64,000 nt of DNA from Planctomycetota bacterium (GCA_017303505.1 JAFLCP010000004.1:33943-97942), one strand, 5' to 3'. Positions 1 through 9,375 are shown, counted from the first letter of the stretch. A program made the numbers and translations. The notes: a model not told the origin generated them from the letters alone.

Positions 1-444
1 AGCATTCGAGCCACAATGGTACGCCAAACTATGTTCGCTGAATTTGAGAAGCGAACGCATGAGATGGCTGAAGCAGGTGAGCCACTAACCACGAATTCGC
101 TCAAGAGTGAATACAGGTCGCTGTTGGAAGGTTATTTTGGTCCCAATTTCCAGATCGACGATGAGCTCTCGCTCGAGTGCCTGCGAATCCCTCACTTCTA
201 CCGGGCTTTCTACGTTTACAAGTATGCAACTGGCTTGGCTGCTGCGATTGCTTTGTCGCGTCGCGTGCTCGAAGGTGGGCCACGGGAGCTCAAGGACTAT
301 TTGCGATTCTTGCAAAGCGGCTGCTCGAAAGACCCTCTCGATCTTTTGAAAGAGGCTGGTGTCGATATGACAACGCCAGAACCCGTCGATGTCGCTTTGA
401 AGCACTATCAACATTTGATCAGCCAACTCGACGAGTTGATTTGA
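1..444 (+). CDS. pepF: Oligoendopeptidase F, C-terminal part (truncated by window edge)
   Basis: The reading frame is open from base 1 (SIRAT before the first Met at 16) to the TGA at 442-444, so this is the 3' end of a gene that begins outside the window; about 147 residues are visible. The segment matches the C-terminal helical region of M3-family oligoendopeptidase F: a 'RQTMFAEFE' stretch, 'GEPLT', 'YFGP', the 'RIPHFYRAFYVYKYATG' region that lines the substrate channel, then 'LKEAGVDMTTPEPV' near the end. The family hydrolyses short cytosolic oligopeptides with a zinc HExxH site. That site lies upstream of the window, so its integrity cannot be judged here. The end of the protein is normal in length and composition. 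Confidence 0.9.
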   Translation, partial: SIRATMVRQTMFAEFEKRTHEMAEAGEPLTTNSLKSEYRSLLEGYFGPNFQIDDELSLECLRIPHFYRAFYVYKYATGLAAAIALSRRVLEGGPRELKDYLRFLQSGCSKDPLDLLKEAGVDMTTPEPVDVALKHYQHLISQLDELI

Positions 445-512
445 TCCCCAAAACAGTTCCTGCTTTCGCTCGTCGCTTTTTTTCTGAAGACGTGTGTTAA
501 AAGCTTTTTGTC

Positions 513-580
513 GCGGCCACGGTGCACAACTTTTCGAGTATGTGCACTGTGCAAATCTCATTGTGTCTTGGGGTGGCCGC
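513..580. other. Inverted repeat, possible structured RNA
   Basis: GCGGCCAC (513-520) is exactly complementary to GTGGCCGC (573-580). Inside it, GTGCAC (522-527) can pair with GTGCAC (542-547). The two nested stems could form a roughly 68-nt structure downstream of pepF. There is no T-tract after the outer stem, so a simple intrinsic terminator is unlikely. Confidence 0.35.
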
Positions 581-1234
581 AAGTTCTTGAGCAAGCGATA
601 ACCTAGAACAGGCGACGGCGCTAGACCAACGGTTTGAAGAACGGGAAAATCGAGAGTGTGGTAACTCAACTCGCGATTGCTTTCAAATTATCCGCGGCCC
701 AATAACTGCCAAGAAAACGAAGTCGATAGTGGTGTAGAACATTTTCCGTAACACGCAAGTTCCTGGTTTGCGGCATCGAATCGCGATGAAGTAATCATAA
801 CAGACGGGGCGGGCACCACCATTTCTGGATTGCCTGCCTTGATGTTATTGAACATCGTCAACGATCGAGCTCCTGTCTCGTTCGAACAGTTTCGAACTTC
901 ACCGACACTACATTTGCGGGTGTTAGAATGATCGCCTGTTGGGCGTTTTTGAATATGTTATTGGCAGAGAACATCGACTCTTTACGCTTTGTCTTGATAG
1001 CTTTTGAACGCGATTTAGTGAGATAGCAATTCAGGTTGATTGTGAGAAGTTAACCGCTGTCGGGCATGTTTAACTGCTCAGGCTGAACAGCCCAACAAAG
1101 AGCATCAAATGAGCTAGCAAAGGCAATTCCCAGGCCTTTTGCAAAAGCAAATTGCTGGCATAACCCAATGAAAGTGATGGCGTTTTGCAGAATCCGTCAT
1201 TAAAGAAAATAATACTCAACCATCGGGTTCAAGC

Positions 1235-1390
1235 GACCAACATGGTGCCCGACCAACATGGTGCCCGACCAACATGGTGCCCGACCAACATGGTGCCTGG
1301 CACCCAAAACTTAGCGACCAACATGGTGTCTGGCACCCAAAACTTGGCTCAAAATCGCTCAAAAACCGCAAAACATGGTGCCTGGCACCA
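1235..1390. repeat. Tandem 16-bp repeats grading into GGTGCCTGGCACC palindromes
   Basis: Three exact copies of GACCAACATGGTGCCC lie head to tail at 1235-1250, 1251-1266 and 1267-1282. A fourth unit at 1283-1298 ends in T and runs into the near-palindrome GGTGCCTGGCACC. A variant with GGTGTCTGGCACC follows at 1316-1338, and a further GGTGCCTGGCACC copy ends near 1389. The palindromic core GGTGCC/GGCACC is the shared element. The units are adjacent rather than spaced, so this is not a CRISPR array. Confidence 0.85.
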
Positions 1391-1494
1391 AATTTCTGGC
1401 AACTGCAATGATAGCAAATTCAAAATGGGCAAGACCCAGGATTAGCACTGCTGATATTAAACGGAAGGGCTCGAATAAATTCGCCCACAAACTT

Positions 1495-1561
1495 GGTGCC
1501 TGGCACCATTATGTGATGGCGATGCTAGCAATGTTGGCCGCAAGATAAGGTGCCAGGCACC
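1495..1561. repeat. Two further GGTGCC(T/A)GGCACC near-palindromes
   Basis: GGTGCCTGGCACC at 1495-1507 and GGTGCCAGGCACC at 1549-1561 are the same 13-bp element as in the cluster upstream. The central base is T in one and A in the other, so the two copies are in opposite orientations. They lie 41 bp apart in non-coding DNA. Confidence 0.8.
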
Positions 1562-1827
1562 CTTGGATTTGATGAGATGCGATTTGCTAGCATTTCGGTT
1601 ATGACGCTAGCGGTCGATAGGTCTGCGAAGCCAAAACTAAAAAGGTCGAGACGATCCACACGCTGAAAATAGATAGCATTGAATCGCAAAGTAGATCTCA
1701 GATAGAAAAATGAACCTAACCCGCGAAAATACATTCCTCAAAAAAGCTCCGCTCCATTCGTGCACTCTCGACGACATTACTGCTTACTCAATTAGCTTGA
1801 AAGCCCCACGACCTATTTGATAGCAAT

Positions 1828-1872
1828 AAAAAAATGCGAGCCTGATGCTATCAACTAACATCAAACTCGCAT
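1828..1872 (-). terminator. Probable intrinsic terminator of the TIM-barrel gene
   Basis: ATGCGAG (1834-1840) pairs with CTCGCAT (1866-1872), and an inner TGATG (1843-1847) pairs with CATCA (1859-1863). Read on the minus strand the hairpin is followed directly by a T run (complement of the A run at 1828-1834). It lies about 50 bp beyond the stop of the minus-strand gene ending at 1925. Confidence 0.7.
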
Positions 1873-1924
1873 CACTGTGCTTTTTCTAACTCCTGCAGGC
1901 GATCCTTCGCAAACGCCTATCGAG

Positions 1925-2674
1925 TTATAGAGAGCTCTCGAGCAGCAATCGAAGCTTTCGGAGTTCCTGTCGCATATCCATGCTCTCCATTGGAGTCATT
2001 TGGATGCCCAAGGCTCGATCATAATGAACGCGTTGCAATTGTGTGATCAAGCGAGCATATTCCATCTCCCCCTGACCTACACGTACCTGCAATTGATCCT
2101 TCTTGGAATCTCGCAGATGAACATGCAGAACATACTTCATCAGCTTGTCATAGTTCTTATTGCGGTGCGGTCCAACCCAAAAATGACTTGGGTCTAGGGT
2201 CAAACCCAATCCTGTGACATTGTCGCAAAGATTCTTAACCGTATCCGGGTCTTCGCTCAAACAACCAACTTCAGTCTTGAGAGCAACTCGTGCTCCTTCG
2301 CCTTCAGCAATTGTTACCAATCGCTGCAGTCGCTCAATCTCTTCGTTGAACGGAGTTCCCAACTCCGCCGAAGGAACCGTCAAAATGACAACCCTCGTCG
2401 CTTTCGCAAATCGACATACTGTGCTAAAGCGGGAATAGTACTCTTCCCCTGTCGCATCAATACGCACACTGTAACTACAAATATCCAACCGGTGCGTGTC
2501 ACGACAGAGTTCCACTGCTCGATCAAAGTTGGCTTCGAGATCCTTGGGAGGCATCTGAATCTGGTCGTCGTGCAGCGCAATCTCGACGGTCGAAAACTCG
2601 AGATCCTGAAGCAATGAAATAACTTCCGGAATGGGTACATCCGGAAAACAGTCCGTAGACGCGGAAACGAACAC
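1925..2674 (-). CDS. Sugar phosphate isomerase/epimerase-like TIM-barrel protein
   Basis: A 249-residue protein of the xylose isomerase-like TIM-barrel superfamily (AP endonuclease 2 / sugar isomerase fold). Visible marks are 'FSTVEIALHDD' near the N-terminus, 'VALKTEVG' at mid-length, 'LGLTLDPSHFWVGPH' (about 180-195), where the Asp and His are typical metal ligands, and 'VLHVHLRDSKKD' (about 207-218) with another His and Asp. The start is GTG at 2672-2674, supported by an AAAGGAG ribosome-binding site eight bases upstream. No signal peptide is seen, so it should be cytoplasmic. The substrate cannot be deduced. A hairpin with a T run follows the gene, which appears monocistronic and is divergent from the large PVC cytochrome gene. 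Confidence 0.75.
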   Translation of the reverse strand: MFVSASTDCFPDVPIPEVISLLQDLEFSTVEIALHDDQIQMPPKDLEANFDRAVELCRDTHRLDICSYSVRIDATGEEYYSRFSTVCRFAKATRVVILTVPSAELGTPFNEEIERLQRLVTIAEGEGARVALKTEVGCLSEDPDTVKNLCDNVTGLGLTLDPSHFWVGPHRNKNYDKLMKYVLHVHLRDSKKDQLQVRVGQGEMEYARLITQLQRVHYDRALGIQMTPMESMDMRQELRKLRLLLESSL

Positions 2675-2923
2675 TGAGCAAACTCCTTTTTCGTTCGATT
2701 CTCAGCAATTTTTAGCTAAGTCCCCAAGTTATCGTGTTAAACCGCTTGTGGCAACACCACGCCACCCTAACCCCTCCAACTTCCGACCCCAAAAAACGGA
2801 CTTTTTGCGATTCAACTTGCTAGCATTAACTTTCCTAAAGGATGACAGAAGATGCCATTTAGTGTTCAATAGAGTTATTCCCTACCTAGAAACACAGCAT
2901 TCGCTGTCTGGAGTCCGGCAAGC

Positions 2924-5900
2924 ATGTCATTCTGTATCGCTCCGAGTTCGCGTCTCAATTCTGTAGCCCAACGCAACCCCGCATTTTTTGGGATGCTTCT
3001 CACAGTGGTGCTCTCTACATCGCTTGTGATGGGAGACGAAACAACTCAACAGAAAGCCCCAGCAGACAAAGCGCTCGAGCCAAATACCCCCGCTGCTTGG
3101 TATGGAGAAGGTGTCCGTCCCAGTGATGCGCGAACCCCCGAAGAAGAACGCCAAGGATTCCATCTTCCCGCTGGATTCATCGCTGAACTTGTCGCTTCCG
3201 AACCTCAAATATCTAAACCACTCAACATGGCCTTTGACTCCCGAGGTCGCCTGTGGGTAACAGACACTCTCGAATATCCCTACCAAGCCCCAGCGGGCCA
3301 GCCTGCCCGCGATACACTCCGCATCTTGGAAGACTCCGATGGAGATGGGAAATTCGAGCGGGTCACAACCTTCGCCGATAACCTCAACATACCAATTGGT
3401 ATTCTCCCTTATGGCGACGGAGCTATCTGTTTCAGCATTCCGTACATCTGGTACCTTCGCGATACCGATGGCGATGGAAAATGCGATCAACGCGAGAAAC
3501 TCATTGGTCCATTTGATACCACTCGCGACACTCACGGCATGATCAATGCCCTACGACGTGGCGATGACGGATGGATCTATGCCTGTCACGGCTTCAACAA
3601 CCAATCAACAGTTGCCGGAAAAGATGGACACAAAATTACTCTCATATCGGGCAACACATTCCGGTTTCGCCCTGATGGTAGCCGCGTCGAAATCGTGTCA
3701 TTAGGCCAGGTTAATCCGTTTGGAATGGACAGTGACGAACGCGGCCAATTCTACACCGCAGACTGTCATAGCAAACCGATCACTCAAGTGATTCCAGGCG
3801 CTTGTTATCCAAGCTTTGGTCGTCCGCATGACGGCCTTGGTTTCGCACATAGCATGATGGAACACCTGCATGGCAGTACGGCGATTTGTGGACTCGTCTT
3901 CTATCAAGACAAGCTGTTCCCAGAAGCTTTTCACAATTCCTTCATTAGCGGTAATGTCATGACCAGCCGCTTGAATCGCAACATTCGCAAACGAGTTGGA
4001 ACAACAGAATTTGCGATCGAGCAGGGCGACTTTATGACCAGTGATGATTCTTGGTTTCGCCCTGTCGATATTCGCTTGGGTCCAGATGGTGCACTATACG
4101 TCGCCGACTTCTACAACAAAATCATCGGCCATTATGAAGTCCCTTTACCCCACCCTGGTCGCGATCGTTTCCGTGGTCGCATCTGGCGTATCCGCTACGC
4201 TCCCAATGATGAAGCACCTCAATCCTCGCAACTCACACTCAACAAACAATCTCCGGAAGAACTTACGAAACTCTTATCCTCCAGCAATCCCACGGTGCGT
4301 CATTTAGCCCTCGACGAAATCACCGATCGCTGCGGTGCATCAGCCGCACTTCCACTACTCGCCGCCCTGAAAAGCGATTCGGTTCACGCCAGATATCTTT
4401 CGATGTGGGGCCTGCATCGCACCAACGCCCTACCAGTCGAATCTCTTTCAGTTTTAGCAAAAGATCCCTCTCCGCTCGTTCGAGTCCATCTCGCAAAACT
4501 TCTAGGTTCAGTCAACACGAATTCGACTCCAATTCTCTTGCAGATGCTGAACGATTCCGACCCAGACGTGGTTCGCAATGCTGCCGAGAGTGTGGGCAAG
4601 ACAGATTCTCCCGAAGCGCTCGTTCCACTCCTGGATAAACTAGCGAGCGTAAATCACCCCAACAACTCGGCTGAAAAAGATACCGTCTTGATTCAGTCGC
4701 TTCGAATTGCAATTCGCAATTTGCTCCAAAACGAAGCACCACGAGCAGTCCTCAAACAAGCCTGGATCGATGACGCGAATCTGCCCGCCGAATTCTCACG
4801 ATTAAAATTGGGCAGCCCTCACTCCGTAGCTTTGTCATCAATCCTTCTCGGACTGGCCCACGCTGATGCATCCACCTTATTGCAACGTTACGTTGCTAAC
4901 CAAGCTCAACTTGATTCGCTCGATGCCGAAACACTTCAGCATATTTCGCGTTGGAGCGAAGCGGAACAGCTTCCGAATTTCGTGAAATGGATCGAACAGT
5001 CGTACTCGAATGACACAAATCGACAATTGCAGATGCTTCAAAACATTGAAAGCGGCTTGGCCTCTCGAGGCATCAACACCCCTGACGCTGTTCGCTCCTG
5101 GAGCATTCGACTCGCGTCGCAATTGCTTACGCCTTGGACATCTTCTCGCTCTCAGTCGCAACCTTCCGTTAGCTGGGGAGTAGACGCTGGAGAACTCTGG
5201 AGAAACGAAACTCGCCACTGTGACGACGGAGTTGACTTCGCCGATTTTCGCAGCAGCCTCTCGCGCGGTGAAAGCTACACAGGCACATTGCGCAGCGGGG
5301 TCTTTGACGCTCCGAAACAACTCTCTTTTTGGCTTGTCGGCCACAATGGCTTCCCTGATCAACCTGACAAGCAAGTCAATCGATGCGAACTGGTGGCAGC
5401 GGACACCGGAGCAATTCTCAAGACCGAGTACCCACCTCGAAGCGATGTTGGGAAACTCATCTCCTGGGACCTTGAATCGTTAGGTGGACGCTCCGTGTTT
5501 ATTCGCTGCATCGACAACGACAATGGTACGGCCTACGCCTGGGTGGCAGTGGGACGCTTCTCACTTCCCGCACTCAATTCGGATGGCGCCGCTAATGACC
5601 TGCGACAAGCCCTACGAATTGTTTCTCGCTATTCATTGAGCGAACTCCTCCCTGATATCAGACAAGTAGCCACATCCACCTCACTCGATGATCGAGCCCA
5701 ACTGGAAACGTTTGTTGTTTTAGCCCAACTCAACCAACAAACTTTGTTGCAGAGCTTTGCAGAATTTGCCTCACAAGATCTGTCACTGGCTCATCCTTGG
5801 AACGTCGCATTACAGAAAGCAAGTAAGCTCAATGAGGCAGACTACCAGAAATGGTTTGCGGAGGAGCTACCTCCACTCATCAAGACACTCTCGACCCGAC

Positions 5901-6556
5901 AGCAATCAAGCCTTGTTAAATCGCTGGCAGTGCGCGCGAATAATCTCACGTGGATCATCGATAACTTTGAAGCCGGCCTTCTCAGCACCGCCGTTTTGAG
6001 CGACCAAACGCTACGAGAACTGCTTAAAGGTTTATTCAAAAACACTAACCATTCAGAACGTTGGATGAAACTGACAAACTCCTTGCCAACGGAAGACCAA
6101 GCCACACTCGATCGCTGGGCAAAGCTTGTTTCCACACCGCTTCCTCAAGACCTCGATCTCAAAAAGGGCAAAACCATCTTCACCGAGAAATGTGGACTGT
6201 GTCATCAACTCGCTGGGCAAGGGAAACTGGTCGGCCCGCAGCTCGACGGTGTCGGTAAACGGACACAGGAACGGTTGCTCGAAGACATTCTCTTACCTAA
6301 CAGAAACGTCGATCATGCTTTCAGAACTTCGACACTTCTGCTGGAGGATGGAAGAGTTGTAGTTGGCTTGGTGCGAAATGAAACGGACGATGCATTAACG
6401 CTCGTCGATGGCGAAGGAAAAGAACAAACAATTCCAATAGCCGACATCACAGAACGAAAACAGAATACTCAATCTGTGATGCCGGGGAATTTTCATGAAG
6501 TGCTCGATGACAACGCTCTTCAAAGCCTTCTCGCGTATCTGAAAAGCCAACCCTAA
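2924..6556 (+). CDS. PVC-type membrane-bound dehydrogenase with HEAT repeats and C-terminal cytochrome c
   Basis: A 1,210-residue exported protein. An N-terminal hydrophobic stretch (about 22-37) looks like a signal peptide. Residues about 55-430 form a beta-propeller like glucose/sorbosone dehydrogenases ('HLPAGFIAELVASEPQIS', 'DSDGDGKFERVTTFADNL', 'RLGPDGALYVADFYN'). Residues about 440-720 are HEAT-like ('NPTVRHLALDEI', 'DSDPDVVRNAAES'). About 770-880 is a beta-rich segment. The C-terminus carries a PVC-type c-heme domain with CGLCH at 1090-1094 and a likely Met ligand in 'SVMPGNF'. The architecture is characteristic of planctomycetes and verrucomicrobia, which encode many paralogues thought to act in periplasmic carbohydrate oxidation; the substrate is unknown. 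The start at 2924 has GGAG about ten bases upstream. It converges on the mscS-like gene with a 43-bp gap and stands alone. Confidence 0.9.
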   Translation: MSFCIAPSSRLNSVAQRNPAFFGMLLTVVLSTSLVMGDETTQQKAPADKALEPNTPAAWYGEGVRPSDARTPEEERQGFHLPAGFIAELVASEPQISKPLNMAFDSRGRLWVTDTLEYPYQAPAGQPARDTLRILEDSDGDGKFERVTTFADNLNIPIGILPYGDGAICFSIPYIWYLRDTDGDGKCDQREKLIGPFDTTRDTHGMINALRRGDDGWIYACHGFNNQSTVAGKDGHKITLISGNTFRFRPDGSRVEIVSLGQVNPFGMDSDERGQFYTADCHSKPITQVIPGACYPSFGRPHDGLGFAHSMMEHLHGSTAICGLVFYQDKLFPEAFHNSFISGNVMTSRLNRNIRKRVGTTEFAIEQGDFMTSDDSWFRPVDIRLGPDGALYVADFYNKIIGHYEVPLPHPGRDRFRGRIWRIRYAPNDEAPQSSQLTLNKQSPEELTKLLSSSNPTVRHLALDEITDRCGASAALPLLAALKSDSVHARYLSMWGLHRTNALPVESLSVLAKDPSPLVRVHLAKLLGSVNTNSTPILLQMLNDSDPDVVRNAAESVGKTDSPEALVPLLDKLASVNHPNNSAEKDTVLIQSLRIAIRNLLQNEAPRAVLKQAWIDDANLPAEFSRLKLGSPHSVALSSILLGLAHADASTLLQRYVANQAQLDSLDAETLQHISRWSEAEQLPNFVKWIEQSYSNDTNRQLQMLQNIESGLASRGINTPDAVRSWSIRLASQLLTPWTSSRSQSQPSVSWGVDAGELWRNETRHCDDGVDFADFRSSLSRGESYTGTLRSGVFDAPKQLSFWLVGHNGFPDQPDKQVNRCELVAADTGAILKTEYPPRSDVGKLISWDLESLGGRSVFIRCIDNDNGTAYAWVAVGRFSLPALNSDGAANDLRQALRIVSRYSLSELLPDIRQVATSTSLDDRAQLETFVVLAQLNQQTLLQSFAEFASQDLSLAHPWNVALQKASKLNEADYQKWFAEELPPLIKTLSTRQQSSLVKSLAVRANNLTWIIDNFEAGLLSTAVLSDQTLRELLKGLFKNTNHSERWMKLTNSLPTEDQATLDRWAKLVSTPLPQDLDLKKGKTIFTEKCGLCHQLAGQGKLVGPQLDGVGKRTQERLLEDILLPNRNVDHAFRTSTLLLEDGRVVVGLVRNETDDALTLVDGEGKEQTIPIADITERKQNTQSVMPGNFHEVLDDNALQSLLAYLKSQP

Positions 6557-6599
6557 AGCGATACAACACTTCGACAATCCAAAGCATCGATCGCAATTC

Positions 6600-7583
6600 C
6601 TACGCAGCTTCGCGCAACTTAATTGTTTCTACTCGCCGAGGGATCTGGCGAGCAGAAACTGCAGGGACTTGCAAAGAGTTCATGACAGCTGAGTTGTCGA
6701 TATGTATATCAAGTTGCGGAAAGGCGATCGCTATATTGCATTGATCCAATTGTTTTTTGATGGCGTAAACAAGGCGGTCTCGCGTAGCGTTAAATTCGCG
6801 TGTTGGTGTCCAAACTCGCACGACCCAATCCACGGCCGACGCTCCAAAACCTACCAATAAGACTTGCGGTTTTCGCTCTTCCGTTTCAATGGTTACATCA
6901 GCGATCGAAGCAATGGCCTGAAGCAACGCGGCTCGCGTTTCATCCATATCTGCGTTGTACGCTACACCAACCGGAACCTCTACGCGCCTTTCAGCGTGGA
7001 AGGTTACATTCTCAATCGTATGTCCTGCTATAGCGCTGTTCGGAATAATCAAACGCCGATTATCGGGTGTATCAACAACGGTCGTAAATAAATCAATCTC
7101 GTAAACTTTGGCATGAATGCCTCCAGCCACAACTAAGTCACCCACCTTGAATGGACGAAACACCATTAACAGAATGCCGGAAGCAAAATTGGAAAGTGTT
7201 CCCTGAAATGCCAGACCAATCGCAAATCCGAGGGCAGCCAGAACAGCGGCGAAACTCGTGGACTTAAATCCGAAATAATTCAGCACGAACAGAACACCCG
7301 CGCCAATCATCCCACGGTAAATAAGTTTCTCGATGAAGCGTCCCAACGTTTCATCGATACGTCCGCGCATTGCCTTAGATACGATACGCGTCGTGTACTT
7401 CGCCGCAAAGTAAAAGCCCAACAAAATCGATAACACTACGATCGCGGGAAAGACGGAGATCATTCCCAGTTCGGACAAGCCTTCCAGTCGCCCATTCCAT
7501 ATCTTCTCGACTGCACCCCAAGCCTGCGACAAACCACCAGACCAATCGTTGAACATTTCGGCTGTTTCGGTAGCTGCTTGCAT
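6600..7583 (-). CDS. MscS-family small-conductance mechanosensitive channel
   Basis: A 327-residue inner-membrane protein. Hydrophobic segments lie at about 40-62, 85-105 and 110-130, the last being the Gly/Ala-rich pore helix ('ALGFAIGLAFQGTLSNFASGILL'). The beta domain follows ('FRPFKVGDLVVAGG', 'TVVDTPDNRRLIIPNSAI'), then the alpha-beta C-terminal cage ('VEVPVGVAYNADMDETRAAL', 'VRVWTPTREFNATRDRL'). In this family the protein opens when membrane tension rises and releases solutes on hypo-osmotic shock. ATG at 7581-7583 has a GGAG site nine bases upstream. The length is close to E. coli MscS plus an N-terminal and a C-terminal extension. It is divergent from the L,D-transpeptidase gene. Confidence 0.9.
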   Translation of the reverse strand: MQAATETAEMFNDWSGGLSQAWGAVEKIWNGRLEGLSELGMISVFPAIVVLSILLGFYFAAKYTTRIVSKAMRGRIDETLGRFIEKLIYRGMIGAGVLFVLNYFGFKSTSFAAVLAALGFAIGLAFQGTLSNFASGILLMVFRPFKVGDLVVAGGIHAKVYEIDLFTTVVDTPDNRRLIIPNSAIAGHTIENVTFHAERRVEVPVGVAYNADMDETRAALLQAIASIADVTIETEERKPQVLLVGFGASAVDWVVRVWTPTREFNATRDRLVYAIKKQLDQCNIAIAFPQLDIHIDNSAVMNSLQVPAVSARQIPRRVETIKLREAA

Positions 7584-7891
7584 GACGAGAACTCCGCGCT
7601 AAAACTGCTCTTATTTCTTCCTGGCTTTTAGAGAAATGTGAGAACGCTTTCAAGATCTCCCTCTGGCCGCATCGATTGCCCGCCCGAACTCTTCTGCGAA
7701 GGCTTTGCTAGCAAATGCAATGCAACATTCGAGAACACAAAACAATGGAAAAATCGCCCGTTTCGAGCCATCACATGTCACGTAGCAATAACTTCTGGAT
7801 GGTGTCATATATTCGCAAAAATTGATCTAGTCGGTGTTGACGAGATTCTCTACGATCCCGGCGTGAGTCTCGTATTTTTGGGAGGAATATC
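7584..7891. other. Intergenic region between divergent genes
   Basis: About 308 bp separating the divergent mscS-like and L,D-transpeptidase genes. It should hold both promoters, but I cannot pick convincing -35/-10 pairs by eye. No repeat or hairpin stands out. Confidence 0.4.
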
Positions 7892-9358
7892 GTGCAAACG
7901 ATCAAAACCGCCGCCGTAGTTGTATTAATGATGACCGTACTGTACGGAATCTTTATCGCGATCAATAACAATGAACCCGCATTGCCTCCAGGCCTAGCGG
8001 ATCTCGCTCTCGATGAGCCAAACATGGACATCGAATTAGGCGACCCTGTGGACGGAAACAACTTGATTCCCTCCGTTCCTTTCGCCTCCTCTTCAGGAAG
8101 TGGCACAAAAGAACTGGGGGCGGCCGAATTAGCCATTCCGCGAAACAACGTTCCCGAAATGCTGGACAACTTGAGCGTTGAAGACCCCACATCCGACAAA
8201 CCTCAAGGCAACGATTTAGTAGACATCCCCAAGAGTGAGAATCCTTCGCGCGACAATCTCGCAACGGATCCGAAGAACATTCGCACCACAGAGCAGGCCG
8301 ATGACGACGTGCTAAAGCGAGCCGAAAGAAACAATTCATTTCTGCAAGTTTCAAACCCCAGTCCGTCCCTGACTGGCGGAAACGAAACAACTCGGACTGG
8401 CAGTGGTAACTCAATCCCCTCGCTGCCCACTCCAAGCACAACTCCAAATAATTCCGGAGCGAGTGGAGGAAGTCTCATTCCATCGCCACCTCAGTTAGGT
8501 TCATCCTCGACCGGTCCATCCAATCTATCATCCGCTTCGAATTCCACTCCACTGAGCGATCTAGCTGGTGGTAACAATTCGATTCCTGGTGGTCTCCCAA
8601 CGTCAACACCTATTGCAGACAATTCAAGCAAGCCAAGTGAAGTTGCGGTTGCCGAGATGAACTACGTTGATGCGAAAGAGAAAGCGTTATCCAAGGCACA
8701 CGAAGGAAAACTGAAAGAAGCTTTGATTCAAATGACTGCTTGGTACGGACGTGCAGAACTAACCTATGAAGAGAAATCTGATCTGCTCAACTTACTGAAT
8801 GCACTAGCAGCAGAAGTCATTTATTCGAAACGCCATTTCTTAGAAACAAGCTACAAAGCCGGTCCGCGTGAATCGCTCGAAGAAATCGCCAAAAATCATG
8901 GCATCAGCCTGGAGTTGCTGGCGAGCATCAATCATATTTCTCCACCGTATGTCTTGCTACCTAGCACCGACTTGAAGGTTTTACGGGGTCCGTTCCGTGC
9001 TGAAATCAATTTAACTACCAAAGAACTCACGCTCTTCTTGGACAATATGTTCGCAGGCCAGTTCCCCATTTCAGTCGGATCTGACTTCAAGGATGCTGAA
9101 GGTGAATTCAATGTCAGCACCAAACAAACCAACCGAAATTACTACGGGGCCATTGGCGGCTCGGTCAGCCACACCGATCCCAATAATCCTTACGGAAAAC
9201 ACTGGCTCGACCTAGGGCATCAACTGTGCATCCATGGTTCTCCAGCAGCCGAAAACAGCCCGTTGAATAACGCTGGCTGCATCAGCCTGAGCCCACGAGA
9301 TGCCGAAGATGTGTACAATATTCTGACTGTCGGTTCGAAGGTAACGCTCAAACGATAA
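7892..9358 (+). CDS. L,D-transpeptidase (YkuD domain) with N-terminal membrane anchor
   Basis: A 488-residue cell-envelope enzyme. An N-terminal hydrophobic helix (about 7-23) anchors it. Residues about 25-255 are a low-complexity Ser/Pro/Asn/Thr-rich linker. Next come a helical part (about 250-310), a LysM-like segment ('GPRESLEEIAKNHGISLELLASINHI', about 322-350), and the YkuD catalytic domain (about 370-488). Catalytic features are His448 in 'CIHGS' and Cys463 in 'NNAGCISL'; the usual S-H-G-C is here N-A-G-C. The family forms 3-3 peptidoglycan crosslinks or links proteins to peptidoglycan, which fits the presence of peptidoglycan in planctomycetes. The start is GTG (7892) with GGAGGA at 7881-7886. 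pyrE follows after 17 bp and is probably co-transcribed. Confidence 0.88.
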   Translation: MQTIKTAAVVVLMMTVLYGIFIAINNNEPALPPGLADLALDEPNMDIELGDPVDGNNLIPSVPFASSSGSGTKELGAAELAIPRNNVPEMLDNLSVEDPTSDKPQGNDLVDIPKSENPSRDNLATDPKNIRTTEQADDDVLKRAERNNSFLQVSNPSPSLTGGNETTRTGSGNSIPSLPTPSTTPNNSGASGGSLIPSPPQLGSSSTGPSNLSSASNSTPLSDLAGGNNSIPGGLPTSTPIADNSSKPSEVAVAEMNYVDAKEKALSKAHEGKLKEALIQMTAWYGRAELTYEEKSDLLNLLNALAAEVIYSKRHFLETSYKAGPRESLEEIAKNHGISLELLASINHISPPYVLLPSTDLKVLRGPFRAEINLTTKELTLFLDNMFAGQFPISVGSDFKDAEGEFNVSTKQTNRNYYGAIGGSVSHTDPNNPYGKHWLDLGHQLCIHGSPAAENSPLNNAGCISLSPRDAEDVYNILTVGSKVTLKR

Positions 9359-9375
9359 CTCAGAAAAAACACATC

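Larger units (their letters stand above)
445..1924. other. Gene-poor intergenic region of about 1.5 kb
   Basis: No open frame here has coding character. The region holds an inverted repeat (513-580), a cluster of GGTGCCTGGCACC-type repeats (1235-1390, 1495-1561), and a probable terminator for the minus-strand gene that follows. An 86-codon open frame over the repeats is a by-product of the 16-bp repeat unit. I see no tRNA, transposase remnant or convincing promoter. Confidence 0.6.

Noticed and set aside
85..669. A 194-codon open frame on the minus strand opposite pepF
   Set aside because: It is antisense to a well-conserved coding region and its translation has no domain character.
1235..1390. 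Possible CRISPR array
   Set aside because: Units are directly adjacent with no unique spacers, and no cas gene is near.
1185..1445. An 86-codon frame translating to Met-Val-Pro and Asn-Met-Val repeats
   Set aside because: It merely reads through the 16-bp DNA repeat and lacks a ribosome-binding site.
4877..5374. Long antisense frame within the PVC cytochrome gene
   Set aside because: A shadow of the sense gene; it has no start signal or family character.
7962..8447. 161-codon minus-strand frame opposite the Ser/Pro-rich linker of the L,D-transpeptidase
   Set aside because: Low-complexity sense sequence produces open antisense frames; the peptide has no recognisable features.
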